Under the pieces are notes generated by a model. The model did no database searches, was not told where the DNA came from, and worked only from the letters and a program-made list of their open reading frames with translations. DNA of 64,000 nucleotides from the NCBI GenBank assembly GCA_023512835.1, contig CM042087.1:21147260-21211259 (forward strand). The letters are read 5' to 3'. Shown here in pieces: positions 39,577 through 50,480 of the stretch. The position numbers and the translations under genes are program-made. The first letter of the stretch is position 1. Every line of letters starts with the position of its first letter. The DNA comes from Taxillus chinensis. Lineage: Eukaryota > Streptophyta > Magnoliopsida > Santalales > Loranthaceae.

Positions 39577-42016
39577 CTTGGCTTAGAACCTTCAGCAGTG
39601 CTTCCCGGTGAGGTTGGGAATCCATCATTAATGAGAGCAAGGAGATGCGAGCCGGTTGCCGACTTAATTGATCCACAATATTATACTTGCTCTGCTTAAT
39701 GAGTTTCTGAAATTCTGTGGTTTCTTCTTCAGTGATCGGTGTTCCCTTCTTTGTTGTTTCCAGTGTAGGCTCAATGTCTTGTTCTACAGCTTTTTCTTTC
39801 CTTGCTTTGTCAACTATCTCAGGGGCGTAAGCCCGACCGCTCCTGGTCTTCTTTTCTGCTATAGCGGTGGCTCCCTGGACTACTTCACAACTGTAATTCC
39901 ATGGGACTGCTTTATCAGTTTTATAGGGGAAAGGAGCAGGAACACCTATGGTGAGGGGTGCAATTCCATGCGGTAGTTGTGGGATTTCGGTCCTTTCCCC
40001 CTTGTCTGGCACGAGACTTGAGGCATGGATAGTCACAGGCTTGATTCCATGTGGCAGTAACGGGTTCTCCGGAGCCTTAACAGTTAAGACAAGGGGCGTT
40101 GGCACCCATGGCGATTTGTGTGAATGATCTTCTTGGATCATGTGGCTTTGGTTGTCCATTCCTCCTCTTGAGAATTCTATCAACCTTTGGTCCATGAGTT
40201 TTTGCACCACCTCGGAAAACTCAGTGCATTCTGCGATGTCATGTCCCCGTGACATCTTGTGATAAGGGCATTGTTTTTCCCCATCTATTCCTTTTCCTGC
40301 CCTTGGCGTGTCTTTAGCAAGTATATAGCCATGTTCCTGTAAATGAGTAAACAAATGTGTTTTCTCCATTTGTACTTGGGAGACCCTTTCCGGCCGTGCT
40401 TCCTTTTCGATACTAGCAACATTATTGGAGTGTTATGGGAGAGGATTGCTGTTCACATTCGGCGTCCCCAGACAGTGCGGAGAAATTCAGCCATTTTGCA
40501 TCCTTTAATGCCTGAACCTTCCTTTTGAATGTTATACAATTCTCGATATCATGTCCAGCTCCACCTGCATGATACTCACATCTAGCATCTGGCTTATACT
40601 AGGTCGGGGGAGGAGTCTTTATTTCTCCCAAGGGTATAGGAGTTACCATCCTTGCTTCAAAAAGCTTGGGATATAATTCGGCATATGTCATTGGGATCGG
40701 GTCGAACTCCTGTCATGGTCGGCGAGAAGCCTGATTCGTTCCTGCTTGCTGGGTCTGGGCCCTTGGTTGCCCCTGCCCTTGGAATGAGGCTCCCGGTCCT
40801 TCTTGACTTGCTGGCCTTGGTTGCTCTGGGTATGGCGCTCTTGGTTGAAACGGATTAGGTGTCATTGGATATGGAAATGGAACCCCTCCTTGCGGCAGGT
40901 ATGGCATGAATTGGGGAGGTGGTGCGGGTGCAACATAAGCAGCTACCGGTGCCCCTCTGTAGCACCCTGGCGCTTGGAAGAATGTTGGTTGTATTGACTG
41001 GTGCGCTTGGTATACCAGGTTGCTCTCATTTTCCTTCTTCTTTGCTGGTGGTTGAAACCGTTTTGATGCCTCAGTTGCATCCCCCTTTAGCTTTCCACCT
41101 TTAATTCCACTTTCTACTCGTTCACCAGATGCGACCAAGTCTGCAAAGCTGTTGGAGACGTTACCGATCAACTTCTCATAGTAGACACCTTTTAGTGTGT
41201 TGATAAAAAGAGTAGTGAGTTCTCTTTCGGTAAGGGGAGGTTGGACCTCCACAGCTGCCTCTCTCCATCTTCGTGCATAATCTTTGAAATTCTCTTCGGA
41301 TCCCTTCTCCATAGACCGCAGGGTCGGTCGATCCAGGCGGCTCGGTGACATGTTTGTACTGTGCTAAGAAGGAAGTAGCTAATTCCTTCCATGTCCTAAT
41401 ACGGTTTCCATTCAGTTGAAAATACCAGTGAAGGGATGCCCCAGTTAGGCTTTCCTGGAAACAATGCATGAGGAGCTTGTCTTCACCAGCGTAAGCGGCC
41501 ATCTTTTGACAATACATGGCCAGATATGTCCTCGGACATCGTGTCCCATTGAACTTTTCAAAATCTGGCATTTTGAATTTTGGCGGTAGCACCACTCCAG
41601 GGACTAAGCATAAATCTTGTGGGCTGGTCATACCATAGCTGTCAATGCCTTCTACGGCCTTCAGTCTTTCCTCGAGTCGGCGTAGAGCGAGCGACTCAAT
41701 ATTTTCCCAGGAGCTGGGGAATCCGCCGCTTCCATTACATTTCCTGGTGCGGGCATAGTGAAATGAGTTTGATTTGGGGTAGGAGGTTGTGCCATAGCCA
41801 GGATGGTATGTGGGTGCCTGGCTTGGAGCCAGGTTGGGTGACCGAATGACCTCCCGTCCCGCTTTCTTGATGGTGATTGGTAGTTCCCCCGGTCGGAATT
41901 CTTCCTCTTTCTTTAGTCAATTTCGTGAGCATTTCCACTATTGCGTACATTTGCCCCTATAGGGTTTGTTGTGACTGTTCCAACCCCATGAGTCTATTCT
42001 CTGTTTCTTCTGCCAT
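39577..42016 (-). pseudogene. gag: gag (Tat-F)
   Basis: Minus strand. The ATG at 42014-42016 opens MAEETENRLMGLEQSQQ; an in-frame TAG follows about 20 codons later. The gag core is at about 41600-41250 (PPKFKMPDFEKFNGT, HCFQESLTGASLHWYF, SFLAQYKHV), then FKDYARRWREAA and a Pro/Gln-rich region. There are two Cys-His motifs of the C-x2-H type, CEYHAGGAGHDIENC (about 40545-40590) and CPYHKMSRGHDIAEC (about 40205-40265). Frameshifts near 41330 and 40710 and stops near 40400 break it. Gag would build the particle. Confidence 0.85.
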
Positions 42017-42296
42017 TGGCTGCGGTTGAGGTATTTGATTGCGCCGGGATCTGAGATTGTAGGAGTGCGCAATCCTGGAGGGAGGCTGCTACCCACCTAG
42101 GTACAAGGGAACTTTTATTTGATTTTTCATTTGATATGCATGTATGCATGAATGTCTATGCAGAGGGTTAAAGAAACAAACAACTTTATTGTAAACAAAA
42201 CACACAATATAAACACTCAATGCAAACATACAATGCTGAAATGCCATGTAAAATGAAAGCTATCACTACATGATCTTAAGGCATTCTTCCAGTCAT

Positions 42297-43769
42297 CTCC
42301 TAAGGAGCACGGCGCCTCTTTCTCCGGGGTGGTCGTTCACCTGCATCCTCCCGCCGCTTCATTATGGTCGCGATATGTTTTTCCCTCACGTGCGACCTTT
42401 GAAAAGTTCCTTCTAGAGATGCTTCTAGCCTCTGGATCTGTTGCCTTAAAGTCTGATTCTCCTGGAGGATAGCCTTCATGTCTGAAGTTAGCTGTGGCTT
42501 GTGTTGTGCCCTCCAAGATATGTATGTTGGGAAAACACCAGGTTTTGAACTGTTGGGTTGGATCTTGTGTGGTGTGGACCATGCTTGATACATCTTCTTG
42601 CCTTCTTCTATGAGCATGGCTCTGCTATAAGTGAAGTCACACTCTTCCATGCCAAAGAGCACGGGAATAATCCGATGACGCCCCACTTGTCTTCCCCCTG
42701 CAGTGGTGCATATGCGGTTCCTCCCCAGGGACCTAAAAGTGGAACCCAATTGTAGTCCCCGCAGCCTATATGTCATGGAGACCACCGGCATCCAAGGACC
42801 AGTCCAAGTAATGTCGGCTCGTGAGGTTCCCCAACTTCTTTTTCCAGCTTTCAAAGTCTTTTGGTAGGCTCCACTTGTTGAGCGGAATATCTAGTAGTGT
42901 TGTGGCTGGTACTTGATAAACAAGCAGGGAAACGATGAACACTACAGGGGAAATGACCTTGCAACCAAGTACATAGGAGAGGTAAGCACCCCATGAACTG
43001 TCCCGAGCCTTTACTCCTTAGGTAAGTAAGAGATCGGATGGTTTCAGCCAAGATAGCAGGAGTAAGGTCACATCCTTTGAGCACCTGCTGGACCAAATCT
43101 ACAATTGCCCCATCAATGTGGGCCGGTATCCTCGGGAAAATGACTAGCCCATATATAGCTAGTGTAAGCAATTTGTGTGCCTCCGCTTCCGTTGCAGTTT
43201 GTATTATCTCTTTGATTGTTGCCCATGGGAGATATTCGCGCCCACCGTAAGTTGTGACCGCTGGTGAGTCCCATACTGGCTTTCCCATAATCTCAGGCAA
43301 AGGCCCTTCGGCATGACCTCGGGCTCGGCAGATAGATTTTCATTTTGTTTTCCACGGGGATATCCAGTAATCTTCTGTATTCTTCTATTGTGGGAACAAG
43401 ATCTAGGCTGTTGAAGTCGAAGCACCGCCGTCGAGGTTCCCAGAAATATATGGCTGCCCCAAGCATATCCTTATCGGCCAGTAGCTCGGTCACATGGAGC
43501 AAATCCCCAAACTGTTGTATGTATATGCTTTTCCTTTCGTCTAACCATTGCCTCCATATTGTCTGTACTTCCTTAGTGTAGTCCAGCTGATCTTCTATGA
43601 CAACATGTTCTGCCTTGTAGGCCTCTCCTGACAGGAAATCTCCAAGGCGAAGTTGAATGTCTCCTGATGCTTGGGCCACTACTGTGACAGTCTCCTTGTC
43701 CTGAAGGCCTTTTAGGAGATGACTGAAAGTTGCCATGCCTATATGAATGATGAATGTCATGTTATGCAT
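42297..43769 (-). pseudogene. ORF1 upstream of gag (Tat-F)
   Basis: Minus strand, three overlapping frames (43769-43293, 43300-42851, 42854-42300) that together give about 490 residues. The N-terminal part (WRQWLDERKSIYIQQFGDLL, RRCFDFNSLDLVPTIEEYRRLL) resembles the aminotransferase-like plant mobile domain found in plant transposons. The C-terminus is a Glu/Lys-rich helix ending in PPRRKRRRAP. Ogre elements carry an ORF1 of unknown function in this place. Two frameshifts, near 43295 and 42852. Resemblance to the mobile domain is from memory of the family pattern and should be treated as likely, not certain. Confidence 0.7.
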
Positions 43770-44336
43770 GATGATGGGTTAGGATGACAAGTCAGGATAA
43801 GGAATAAACCAATAGTAAAGACAGTCAAATGTGCAGGGGATGACTTAAAGACTACCCTTCAAAACAAAGGTTAGCATGGCATGGAATGAGCAAACAAAAT
43901 GTGGGTCAATACCCCTGGTGGGCTTTTATTGCTACCCCTATCTTATTCGTTGGTTCCCAAACTTCCTCAATAGAGGGCTCCATACACCATGGGATTTACC
44001 GGAGGGGGATCTTAAAAGGACGTGTCTTAAAAGAACCTCAAGCTTGAGTGAGGAGTCCGAGGCCCCATTACGGATAATGATCGACGCGCTGGGGACCGTA
44101 CTGAACCTCGCTAACCTAAATTGTGCTAAACCCGGGTATAGGGTTATGCATGTATGCAACAAGTATGGAAAGCAATAAATCACAACTATCATGGTAATGA
44201 AAGCGTATAAATAAATCATAGTTTAAATGTATAAAAACAACTTGGCATGACAGTTACATATATACAACAGCACAATTAAATTTAACCTCCTAAGTCCTAG
44301 TTCTAGACCTAACTCTCTAAAGTGTTCATTCTTATA
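43770..44336 (-). other. 5' leader of Tat-F
   Basis: About 570 bp between the primer-binding site and ORF1. AT-rich, no convincing ORF. Confidence 0.65.
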
Positions 44337-44354
44337 TCCCCAGCGGAGTCGCCA
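44337..44354 (-). promoter_or_regulatory. Primer-binding site, Tat-F
   Basis: TGGCGACTCCGCTGGGGA on the minus strand, two bases after the LTR. It ends in CGCTGGGGA and begins TGG, so it fits the 3' end of a tRNA ending in CCA. It differs from the Met type of the Tekay and copia elements. I did not establish which tRNA. Confidence 0.8.
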
Positions 44355-44356
44355 GC

Positions 44357-44835
44357 TGTCATCACTGGTTTTCGTCCGGGCCCTTTTGGGGTGAGCTCAA
44401 ACTAGACCAATGGTGAGAAAATTTAGAGTCGCCACCAACTGTTTTTGGGGTACAGTTGGATACCCTCTACTTCGAGTAGTCTTAAGTGTGTGGTCTGCGT
44501 TATCAGAGATGGGTTCGGGAGTTGGTTACGTGTAGGGAAGGATTAGCACCCCTACAACGCCCTTTCGGTATCTAATTTAGGAGGAGGAGGTTTTTTTTTT
44601 ATTTGTACTGTCATAGCTGGGTTAAGTTTCCTCAAAAGTCTATGATTTTTATTTAGCTAAGTTATTTATTAAAGTTATGGTTAAAATGGATTTATCCTAA
44701 AATTCTAAAAAAGGGAATCCTAAAAATTTTGGGTTTTTGTTTTGAAGTGGAGAATGAGATCCTATGGGTTGGTTTTGGGTTTTTGGTTTTGTTTTGGAGT
44801 CCTAGAAAATGATTTTTATTATTTTCCCTTTTTTT

Positions 44836-44866
<31 letters not shown>

Positions 44867-47380
44867 ATTTTTGAAAGACATTTGGAATACATTTTATGAA
44901 AATGTTTTCAAAACATGTTATTGAAGAGATTTTTAAAAAAATATTTTATTGAAAAAACGTTTTGTTTTGTTTTTTTTTTTTTTTTTGTTTGTTTGTTTGT
45001 TTTTTTTTTTTTTTTTTTTGAAAACATTTTGAAAATTATTTATTGAAAACGTTTTTTTTTAAAGACATGTTTGTTTTTTTTTTTTGTGTTTCCTTTTTTT
45101 TTGAAATTGAAAATGCATATATCAAAATAGATGTGGAGTGTGTGAGTGTGACATCCACAAAAATAAAATCACTTTTTTTTCTTTTCTTCTTTTTTTTTTC
45201 TTTTTCTTCATCCTTTCCCTTTGCTCTCTCTCTTTTTTCTTTTGTTGTTTTTTTTTTACTACACTTTACATGTTACACATACACATAAGAAGAAATACAG
45301 AAAAAATGCAATGGAAAAAGGTTGAAAAGCAATTACATCAAATATAGATAAACTAAAAAAAACGAAAATTAAAAAAATGCTAAAACAAATATACCAAATA
45401 TAGATACAAATCAGCTGAAAAAAGGAGTGAAAAGATAAGGGCTGAACCGACTTTGAATCTTCTGCTTGAGCTCCCACTGATGCTGATGGTCACCAACTGC
45501 TTGGAAACAGCAAGATTTGACAACGAGGTTTGTGAGGGGGGGGGGTTTTGGTATTTGAAGAGATGAATTTTCTGGGTTTGAGATCCTTGCTGGCTGGGAA
45601 TAAGGAGGGTAAGCGTGAGGAGTAGGGGATTGGAACAGGATTGGTATCTGTTATGTCTTTTTGCTTGTTGAACACGCAGAAAAAGAAAGGCTGAAGTTGG
45701 GGCTGTTTTTGTGTTTTTCTTGTTGGAGAAAAAAAAAAAGCTGGCGTGAGACAGGAGGGGAAAGAGGATAAAGGGGTGATATTGACTGTAAAAAAACTGG
45801 GCGTTTAATCTGAGGAGATGAGGCTGGGGCGTTTCTCTCCTTTCTTTCTTCTTCACTGATCTCTCTCTTCTTTTTTCCTCAATGATCTCTCCACTCTGTG
45901 TTTTTTTGCTCTGTTGATCTCTCTCACGATGATGGCTCTCTTTTTTTCTCTCTCTTTTTTTTGGTGGCTCTCTCTTTTTCCTCTTCTCCTCTCTTTTTCC
46001 TTAACGAATTTTTCCCTCAAAAAAAGAATCCCCCCCCCTCCTGCGCAGGGACTGTCGAATACCTCTTAAAGTGCTGCAGAAAAGTTTTTGGCTCCACTGT
46101 CATTAATTGCTGTATTATTTGATGCAGTATTTTTAATTTGCAAGTTTGATGCCTTGTCGGGAGGACAGTGTGTGCGGGAAACAGGGCAGCTCGTGATTGC
46201 CTTTTTTCAAGTTTGTATTTTAGCAGCACATGTGACCGACAGGTATTAAAAATGATGTTTTGTCAGATGGCCAGCACATAAAACAGGTCCCGTGAACGAC
46301 CAGCGAGAGAAAAAAGGAAACCCGTGAGAAAAAGCCGGCGCGAGAAACCAGCGAGAAAAAAAATCAGCGAAGGCAGAAAGGGTCGGAGGTTTGAAGTGTC
46401 GGCAGGTCGGAGCGTCGGCAGGTCGGAGCGTCGGCAGGGTCGGAGCTTCGGTCAATGGTGGAAGGCGTGCGGGTGCTGCGGGTCGAAAGTCGGACTGTCG
46501 GCAGGTCGAAGTGTCGGCATGGTCGAAGCTTCGGTGGGTCAAATTTCGGTGGGGCAAAAGTCAACGGTCAACGGGTCGAAGTGTCGGCAGGTCGAAGGTC
46601 AACGGTCAACGGGCCGAAAACTTACTGGTATTGCAAGTTAAGGTTCGAAGGTCGGAGTGTCGGCAGGGTCGGAGCTTTGGGGGTCGAAGGGTCGAAGGTG
46701 GAATCAGCAGGTCAACGGGGCTTCGAGGCTTCGAGGCTTCGAGCTCGAGGCCGGGCTTCGAGCCCGGCCGGGGGCTCGAGGCTTCGGGGCTTCGAGCCCG
46801 CGGCTCGGGCTTCGGGGCTTCGAGGCTTCGAAGGTCAACGAGTCGCAGTGTCGGCAGGTCAACGGTCAACGGTCAACCCCGAAGTTTTTTTTTAACTTTT
46901 AATTACCTTTTTACCCCCACCAAAAATGCCAAAATGAGTTACCTTCCAGGAATTGTTTGGGGAGATCCGTATTCGCCTACATAGGCATTTTGAAGAGTCT
47001 CGCATGATCACTTTTGTGGGCAGTTTGACCAGGGGCATTGACCGTCTTTTGGCAAGTTTGACTTTTTCCAACGAAAGTTGTTTTGGCCATAACTTCTTCA
47101 TTTTAAGTCCAATTTGAGCTCGGTCAAGTGCGTTGGTCTCGAATTTTCATCCTCCATCACCTGGTGTTGGTCTTGGGGCGCTTCAAGGACTTGTAGCAAA
47201 AGTCATTAATTTTGAACTCCCCCATCCGTGTCAATTGTATCCATCTCGTGCCGATTGGGGTAGACCATTCCTTGGAAGTATGGGATCATTGTGAACCTGT
47301 TCAACAAGGTACATGGCATGGGCAGAAAGGTATATCAAATGGGGTTAGTATGTCCAACCCGGATAAAATAGGGTCCTACA
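44357..47380 (-). mobile_element. 5' LTR of Tat-F
   Basis: 3,024 bp, close to identical to 28209-31179 but about 50 bp longer, mostly through longer T runs (44830-45080) offset by differences in the GGCTTCGAGG array (46720-46835). Starts and ends as in the 3' LTR and is followed by CCAGC (47381-47385). Confidence 0.95.
46380..46865 (-). repeat. GTCGGCAG and GGCTTCGAG arrays in Tat-F 5' LTR
   Basis: Counterpart of 30180-30650. The GGCTTCGAG part (46720-46835) has about half as many simple units and instead contains GCTCGAGGCCGGGCTTCGAG-like blocks not seen in the 3' LTR. Confidence 0.75.
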
Positions 47381-47814
47381 CCAGCCACACTGGCTAACAA
47401 ACCACATCTCAAGCAAGTAATTTACCGCCTCTTCAGGCCACTGATTTAACTGCTTCTCAGGCAAAGTAGTTTAACCGCCTCTTCAGGCCACTGGTTTAAC
47501 CGCCTCCTAGGCAAAGTAATTTAACTGCCTCTTCAGGCCAGATACCACAGTCGTGCACACAACACACACTACGGTCACTTAAGCATAAAACCAAACACTT
47601 GGTGTGCACCCATTCACCAGTGCACAAACCCAGCCATCCAGGCAATAGAACAAACACCCAGCATGCATACATACACCAAATCACAAGTCCAGCCACACAG
47701 GCATATTACCAAACATGTAATAGGCATATACACACAGCTATATTCACACAGGCATTTCATCGAACATATAGCATGCAACAACAGAATCACACCAAAATGC
47801 CATTGAAGGCCAAC

Positions 47815-47844
47815 ATCCATATAGGAGATCACACCTATATGGAT
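47815..47844 (-). promoter_or_regulatory. LTR leader hairpin, Tekay-E 5' LTR
   Basis: Arms ATCCATATAGG and CCTATATGGAT with the same 8-nt loop as the other copies. Confidence 0.7.
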
Positions 47845-48019
47845 TACATATATATATATATAAACAGATATAATCCATAATCTACCCTAGAACCCTAGAA
47901 CAGAGGAGGATTTAGGAAGAACAGAACCCCTACCTTGTATGTTCTCCTGCTCCCGCTTCCACGCAAGACTCCGACCACCCACGCAAGATACTCCGGCAGC
48001 CACCAGAAGCTCTCCTTCC

Positions 48020-48130
48020 CTCTCTCTCTCTCTCTGCGACGGCTAGTGGAGCAACAAACCCTAAACCTAAAATAGAGGGGCTTCTCCTCCTTATATACAC
48101 AACACAACATCAAAACGACGTAGTTTTGAT
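48020..48130 (-). promoter_or_regulatory. LTR promoter module, Tekay-E 5' LTR
   Basis: One palindrome at 48109-48130, TATA (complement of TTATATA 48091-48097), telo-box-like tract (complement of AAACCCTAAACCTAA about 48056-48070) and a GA repeat. As the 5' LTR this would be the working promoter of Tekay-E. Confidence 0.65.
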
Positions 48131-48683
48131 GGAACAAGCTATGACCTTCCCACATCCATACACACCAAAATATTCCCAATTCCAACATGGTCCTTTGGGA
48201 AAAGAAGATTAGAATAACAAAACCAAGGTAACCATGCAAAAACATGCCTGCACGCTAATTTGAACGCCAATTCCCCAATTGGCGTGCAGCTCCAAATGCA
48301 CTAAAACTTCACCCCAAGCCTCCTTGCATCTTGTAGAGGTCTGAGAAGCAAAAATATGCTTGCACGTGAAATGGGTGAATTCACGTGTAGCTCCAAATGC
48401 TCTGAAATTTCTGTGGTAGATAAAGGACCTCATTCTAAGCAACTTTTGTTCTTGCACGCTAATTGTTTGAGGCCATCTACTATACCAAAAGTGAGCTCCA
48501 AAATCTGCCAAAACAGCTTAAAACCGCATGTATATGCATAGCATCTTCCTAGGGCATAAATGTACGTTATCACTTGTCACATGCACCTCCCAAAAGTCCC
48601 CTCTTGGGCTCATCTCTTACCTCAAACTTGTGCACCAACATTCAAGGTGTTTGTGGTTAACTTCTTACACACGGGTCATTACA

Positions 48684-50480
48684 TGACTGCATATACACTC
48701 CCATCTGCATCATATGGGTCCAGTTCTGCATATGATGGGAGGAATGTGACTTGCGAAGCCTGAGCAGATGAGGAGGGAGCTGGGGCTGTCAAAAGGAGCT
48801 GGAACAACACTGGACGGTCCAGATAAGCGGCTGCGTTTGAAAACCGGGATGCCCGGAGGAATAGTAAGTGCAGGTCTTCGGCTAGGAACATCAGTAGTAG
48901 TAGGAGCAGTAGTGGAAGGGGATGTATCAGATGGGGCATTCTCCCCCTGTTTGGAAGATCGGCGAGGAGGGCGAGAGGGACGACCCACAACCTCAGTCAG
49001 ATCCCAAACGGAAGTGGACAAACCCGAAAGTGATTGGACAATCAGGTCCAGCTTCCGATCTAGTGAGAGAGAGAAATTGGAGACAGCAGAAAGGATCTGG
49101 GTCCTGATTTCATCAACTTTATCAGCAATGACTTGGGCACGGGAGTGATTGTCCTCCGCAATACGATCTAGCTGAGCAGAGACCGCGGCTTCGGATAGAA
49201 TCATTGCAAAAGAACCACGCCCAAGGCCAAAATCAGTAGCCTTTGATGACTCCCCCGCATATCGAGGTACAGGAGTGCGCAGGGCGGAGAAGTCAGTAGC
49301 TGGAGAGAACGGTGGGTGAAGAGCAGCAGCAGTAGGTGTAGCGGAGCCACTTTGACCGGAGCGGTCAATGGTGGGAATGTCCGCAGGAGTGGAGGGACCA
49401 TCCTTAGCAGGGAAAGAAGTCCGTGTGTTGTGGGCAGGTCTGGAAAAGGCAGCAGTAGTAGGAGGTGCGACCAGAAGCAGAGACGACGTCAGAAAGCCGT
49501 GTTCAGAGTTCCAAACAATCATGGCCTCCGGGGTTTGGGTATGTTTGGTGTAATACACCCGGAGGGCAGATTCGGGGATGTTTGCAGTGTGGGATAGGCT
49601 GAAACGTAGCCAGTAGTCAGTTAGAATGTCGGTGGAAAGAAGGTCGAGGTAGTCTTGAGGGTCAATAATGCATGCTAGAGAGCTGCAGGAGGAGAGTTAG
49701 GTATGTCGGCGATGACAGCAGCAACTGTGGCAGTCACAGGAGATGTGGGTGTGGGAGCATCAGCAGCAGCATCGGCAGCGGCAGCAGGAGGGTTGGGGGC
49801 AGGGGCATCAGCAAGAGAGGGGGCTGAGGAAACAGCCTCATGACGGAGCGGCTGAGAGGGCCGTGCAGCATCAGAAGGGTCGGCGCGAACGCTACGCTGT
49901 GAACCCCGGGAATGTGCCGGAGCAGCAACAGACTGGATGCGGGAAGACCGGTGGACAGAACTAACCTTGTGACACGAGCTGGCAGCTGGGTCACCAATGG
50001 AACTATCTTGATGTTTCGAGATAACAACTCTTACACGCGAGACTGAAGGGCGGCGAACAGTGAGCGTCCTGTCAGAGGTAAGATGGCAAAAGTAAAAGTT
50101 CTGCAGGAAGGGAATCGTCAACTGGTCCTTGAAGTGCACGGGACGTAGATGTCAGAAAATTTGAGAAAGAATCCGTCCGAAAGACAAATTCCGTTTGCCG
50201 TTGCGCATCACCCGAAACAGAAAATCGCCCCAGTCAAGAGGCAATTGCTCAAAGACCACGTACATCGCCAAAAGCAAATTGTACGGGACTGAGTCAAGGG
50301 CCGTAGAGCCAGCTAGTAAGCACCGGCTTAGTATGGTGGCCATACAGTGATAGGGGCCTTGAAAAGACTTCAACTTGTATTCCTTCACTTTGTGGGGACA
50401 TCCCATGGCAGTAGCCATGGTTTGAGCGCTCGGCCTATAATCACTGCCGATTGGGAAATGGAAGACATCACAGATCACCT
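48684..50480 (-). pseudogene. ORF3 N-terminal and linker region (Copia-B2)
   Basis: Minus strand. N-terminal domain remnant (KEYKLKSFQGPYHCMATILS, RCLLAGSTALDSVPYNLLLA, LPLDWGDFLFRVMRN), then a long Ser/Ala/Pro-rich linker, a segment DYLDLLSTDILTDYWLRFSL, another Pro/Ser/Thr linker, a helix LDRIAEDNHSRAQVIADKVD, and LDPYDADGSVY leading into the Ulp1 part at 21109. Damage: TGA at about 50152 and frameshifts near 49680 and 48790. The first ~125 residues are cut off by Copia-A2 at 50481; the homologue at 55498-56684 supplies their equivalent. Possibly related to the 'putative plant transposon protein' family; function unknown. Confidence 0.7.

Larger units (their letters stand above)
28209..47380 (-). 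mobile_element. Tat-F: Tat/Ogre-type Ty3/gypsy element, full length
   Basis: 19,172 bp flanked by CCAGC, with LTRs of about 3.0 kb, TG...CA ends, a primer-binding site, ORF1, gag, protease, intron, RT, RNase H, a second archaeal-type RNase H, integrase, a repeat-rich 3' UTR and a polypurine tract. Very large size, an ORF before gag, the dual RNase H and the intron together are the marks of the Tat/Ogre lineage. A 1.5-kb solo LTR (LTR-H) sits between gag and protease. In the first ~290 bp the LTRs differ at about five places by my count, so it is the youngest dated layer. Confidence 0.95.
21110..48683 (-). mobile_element. Tekay-E: complete-ended chromovirus, split by Tat-F
   Basis: Minus-strand chromovirus with both LTRs (3' LTR 21110-22949; 5' LTR 27736-28208 plus 47386-48683), primer-binding site, gag, protease, RT, a fused RNase H/integrase remnant and chromodomain. 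The flanks are TGGCT (21105-21109) and TGACT (48684-48688), 4 of 5 matching. The host ORF closes in frame across the insertion. Own length is about 8.4 kb. In the first ~195 bp of the LTRs I count five differences, fewer than in Tekay-D and more per base than in Tat-F, which is nested in it. Confidence 0.95.
47386..48683 (-). mobile_element. 5' LTR of Tekay-E, U3/R part
   Basis: Continues the LTR cut at 28208 and ends with the complement of TGTAATGACCCGTG at 48683. It contains the hairpin 47815-47844, a GA repeat (about 48020-48035), TATA (complement of 48091-48097), one palindrome (48109-48130; the 3' LTR has two) and the paired G-boxes. Confidence 0.95.
18869..50480 (-). mobile_element. Copia-B2: Ty1/copia with Ulp1-bearing ORF3
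   Basis: Minus-strand element. Its own sequence is the 3' LTR (18869-20232), polypurine tract, and a long third ORF (20374-21109 and 48684-50480), with Tekay-E (21110-48683) inserted in that ORF. Its 5' part (5' LTR, gag, pol) is lost where Copia-A2 begins at 50481. The ORF stops about 130 bp before the polypurine tract on the same strand, which ties it to the copia element. Confidence 0.8.
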
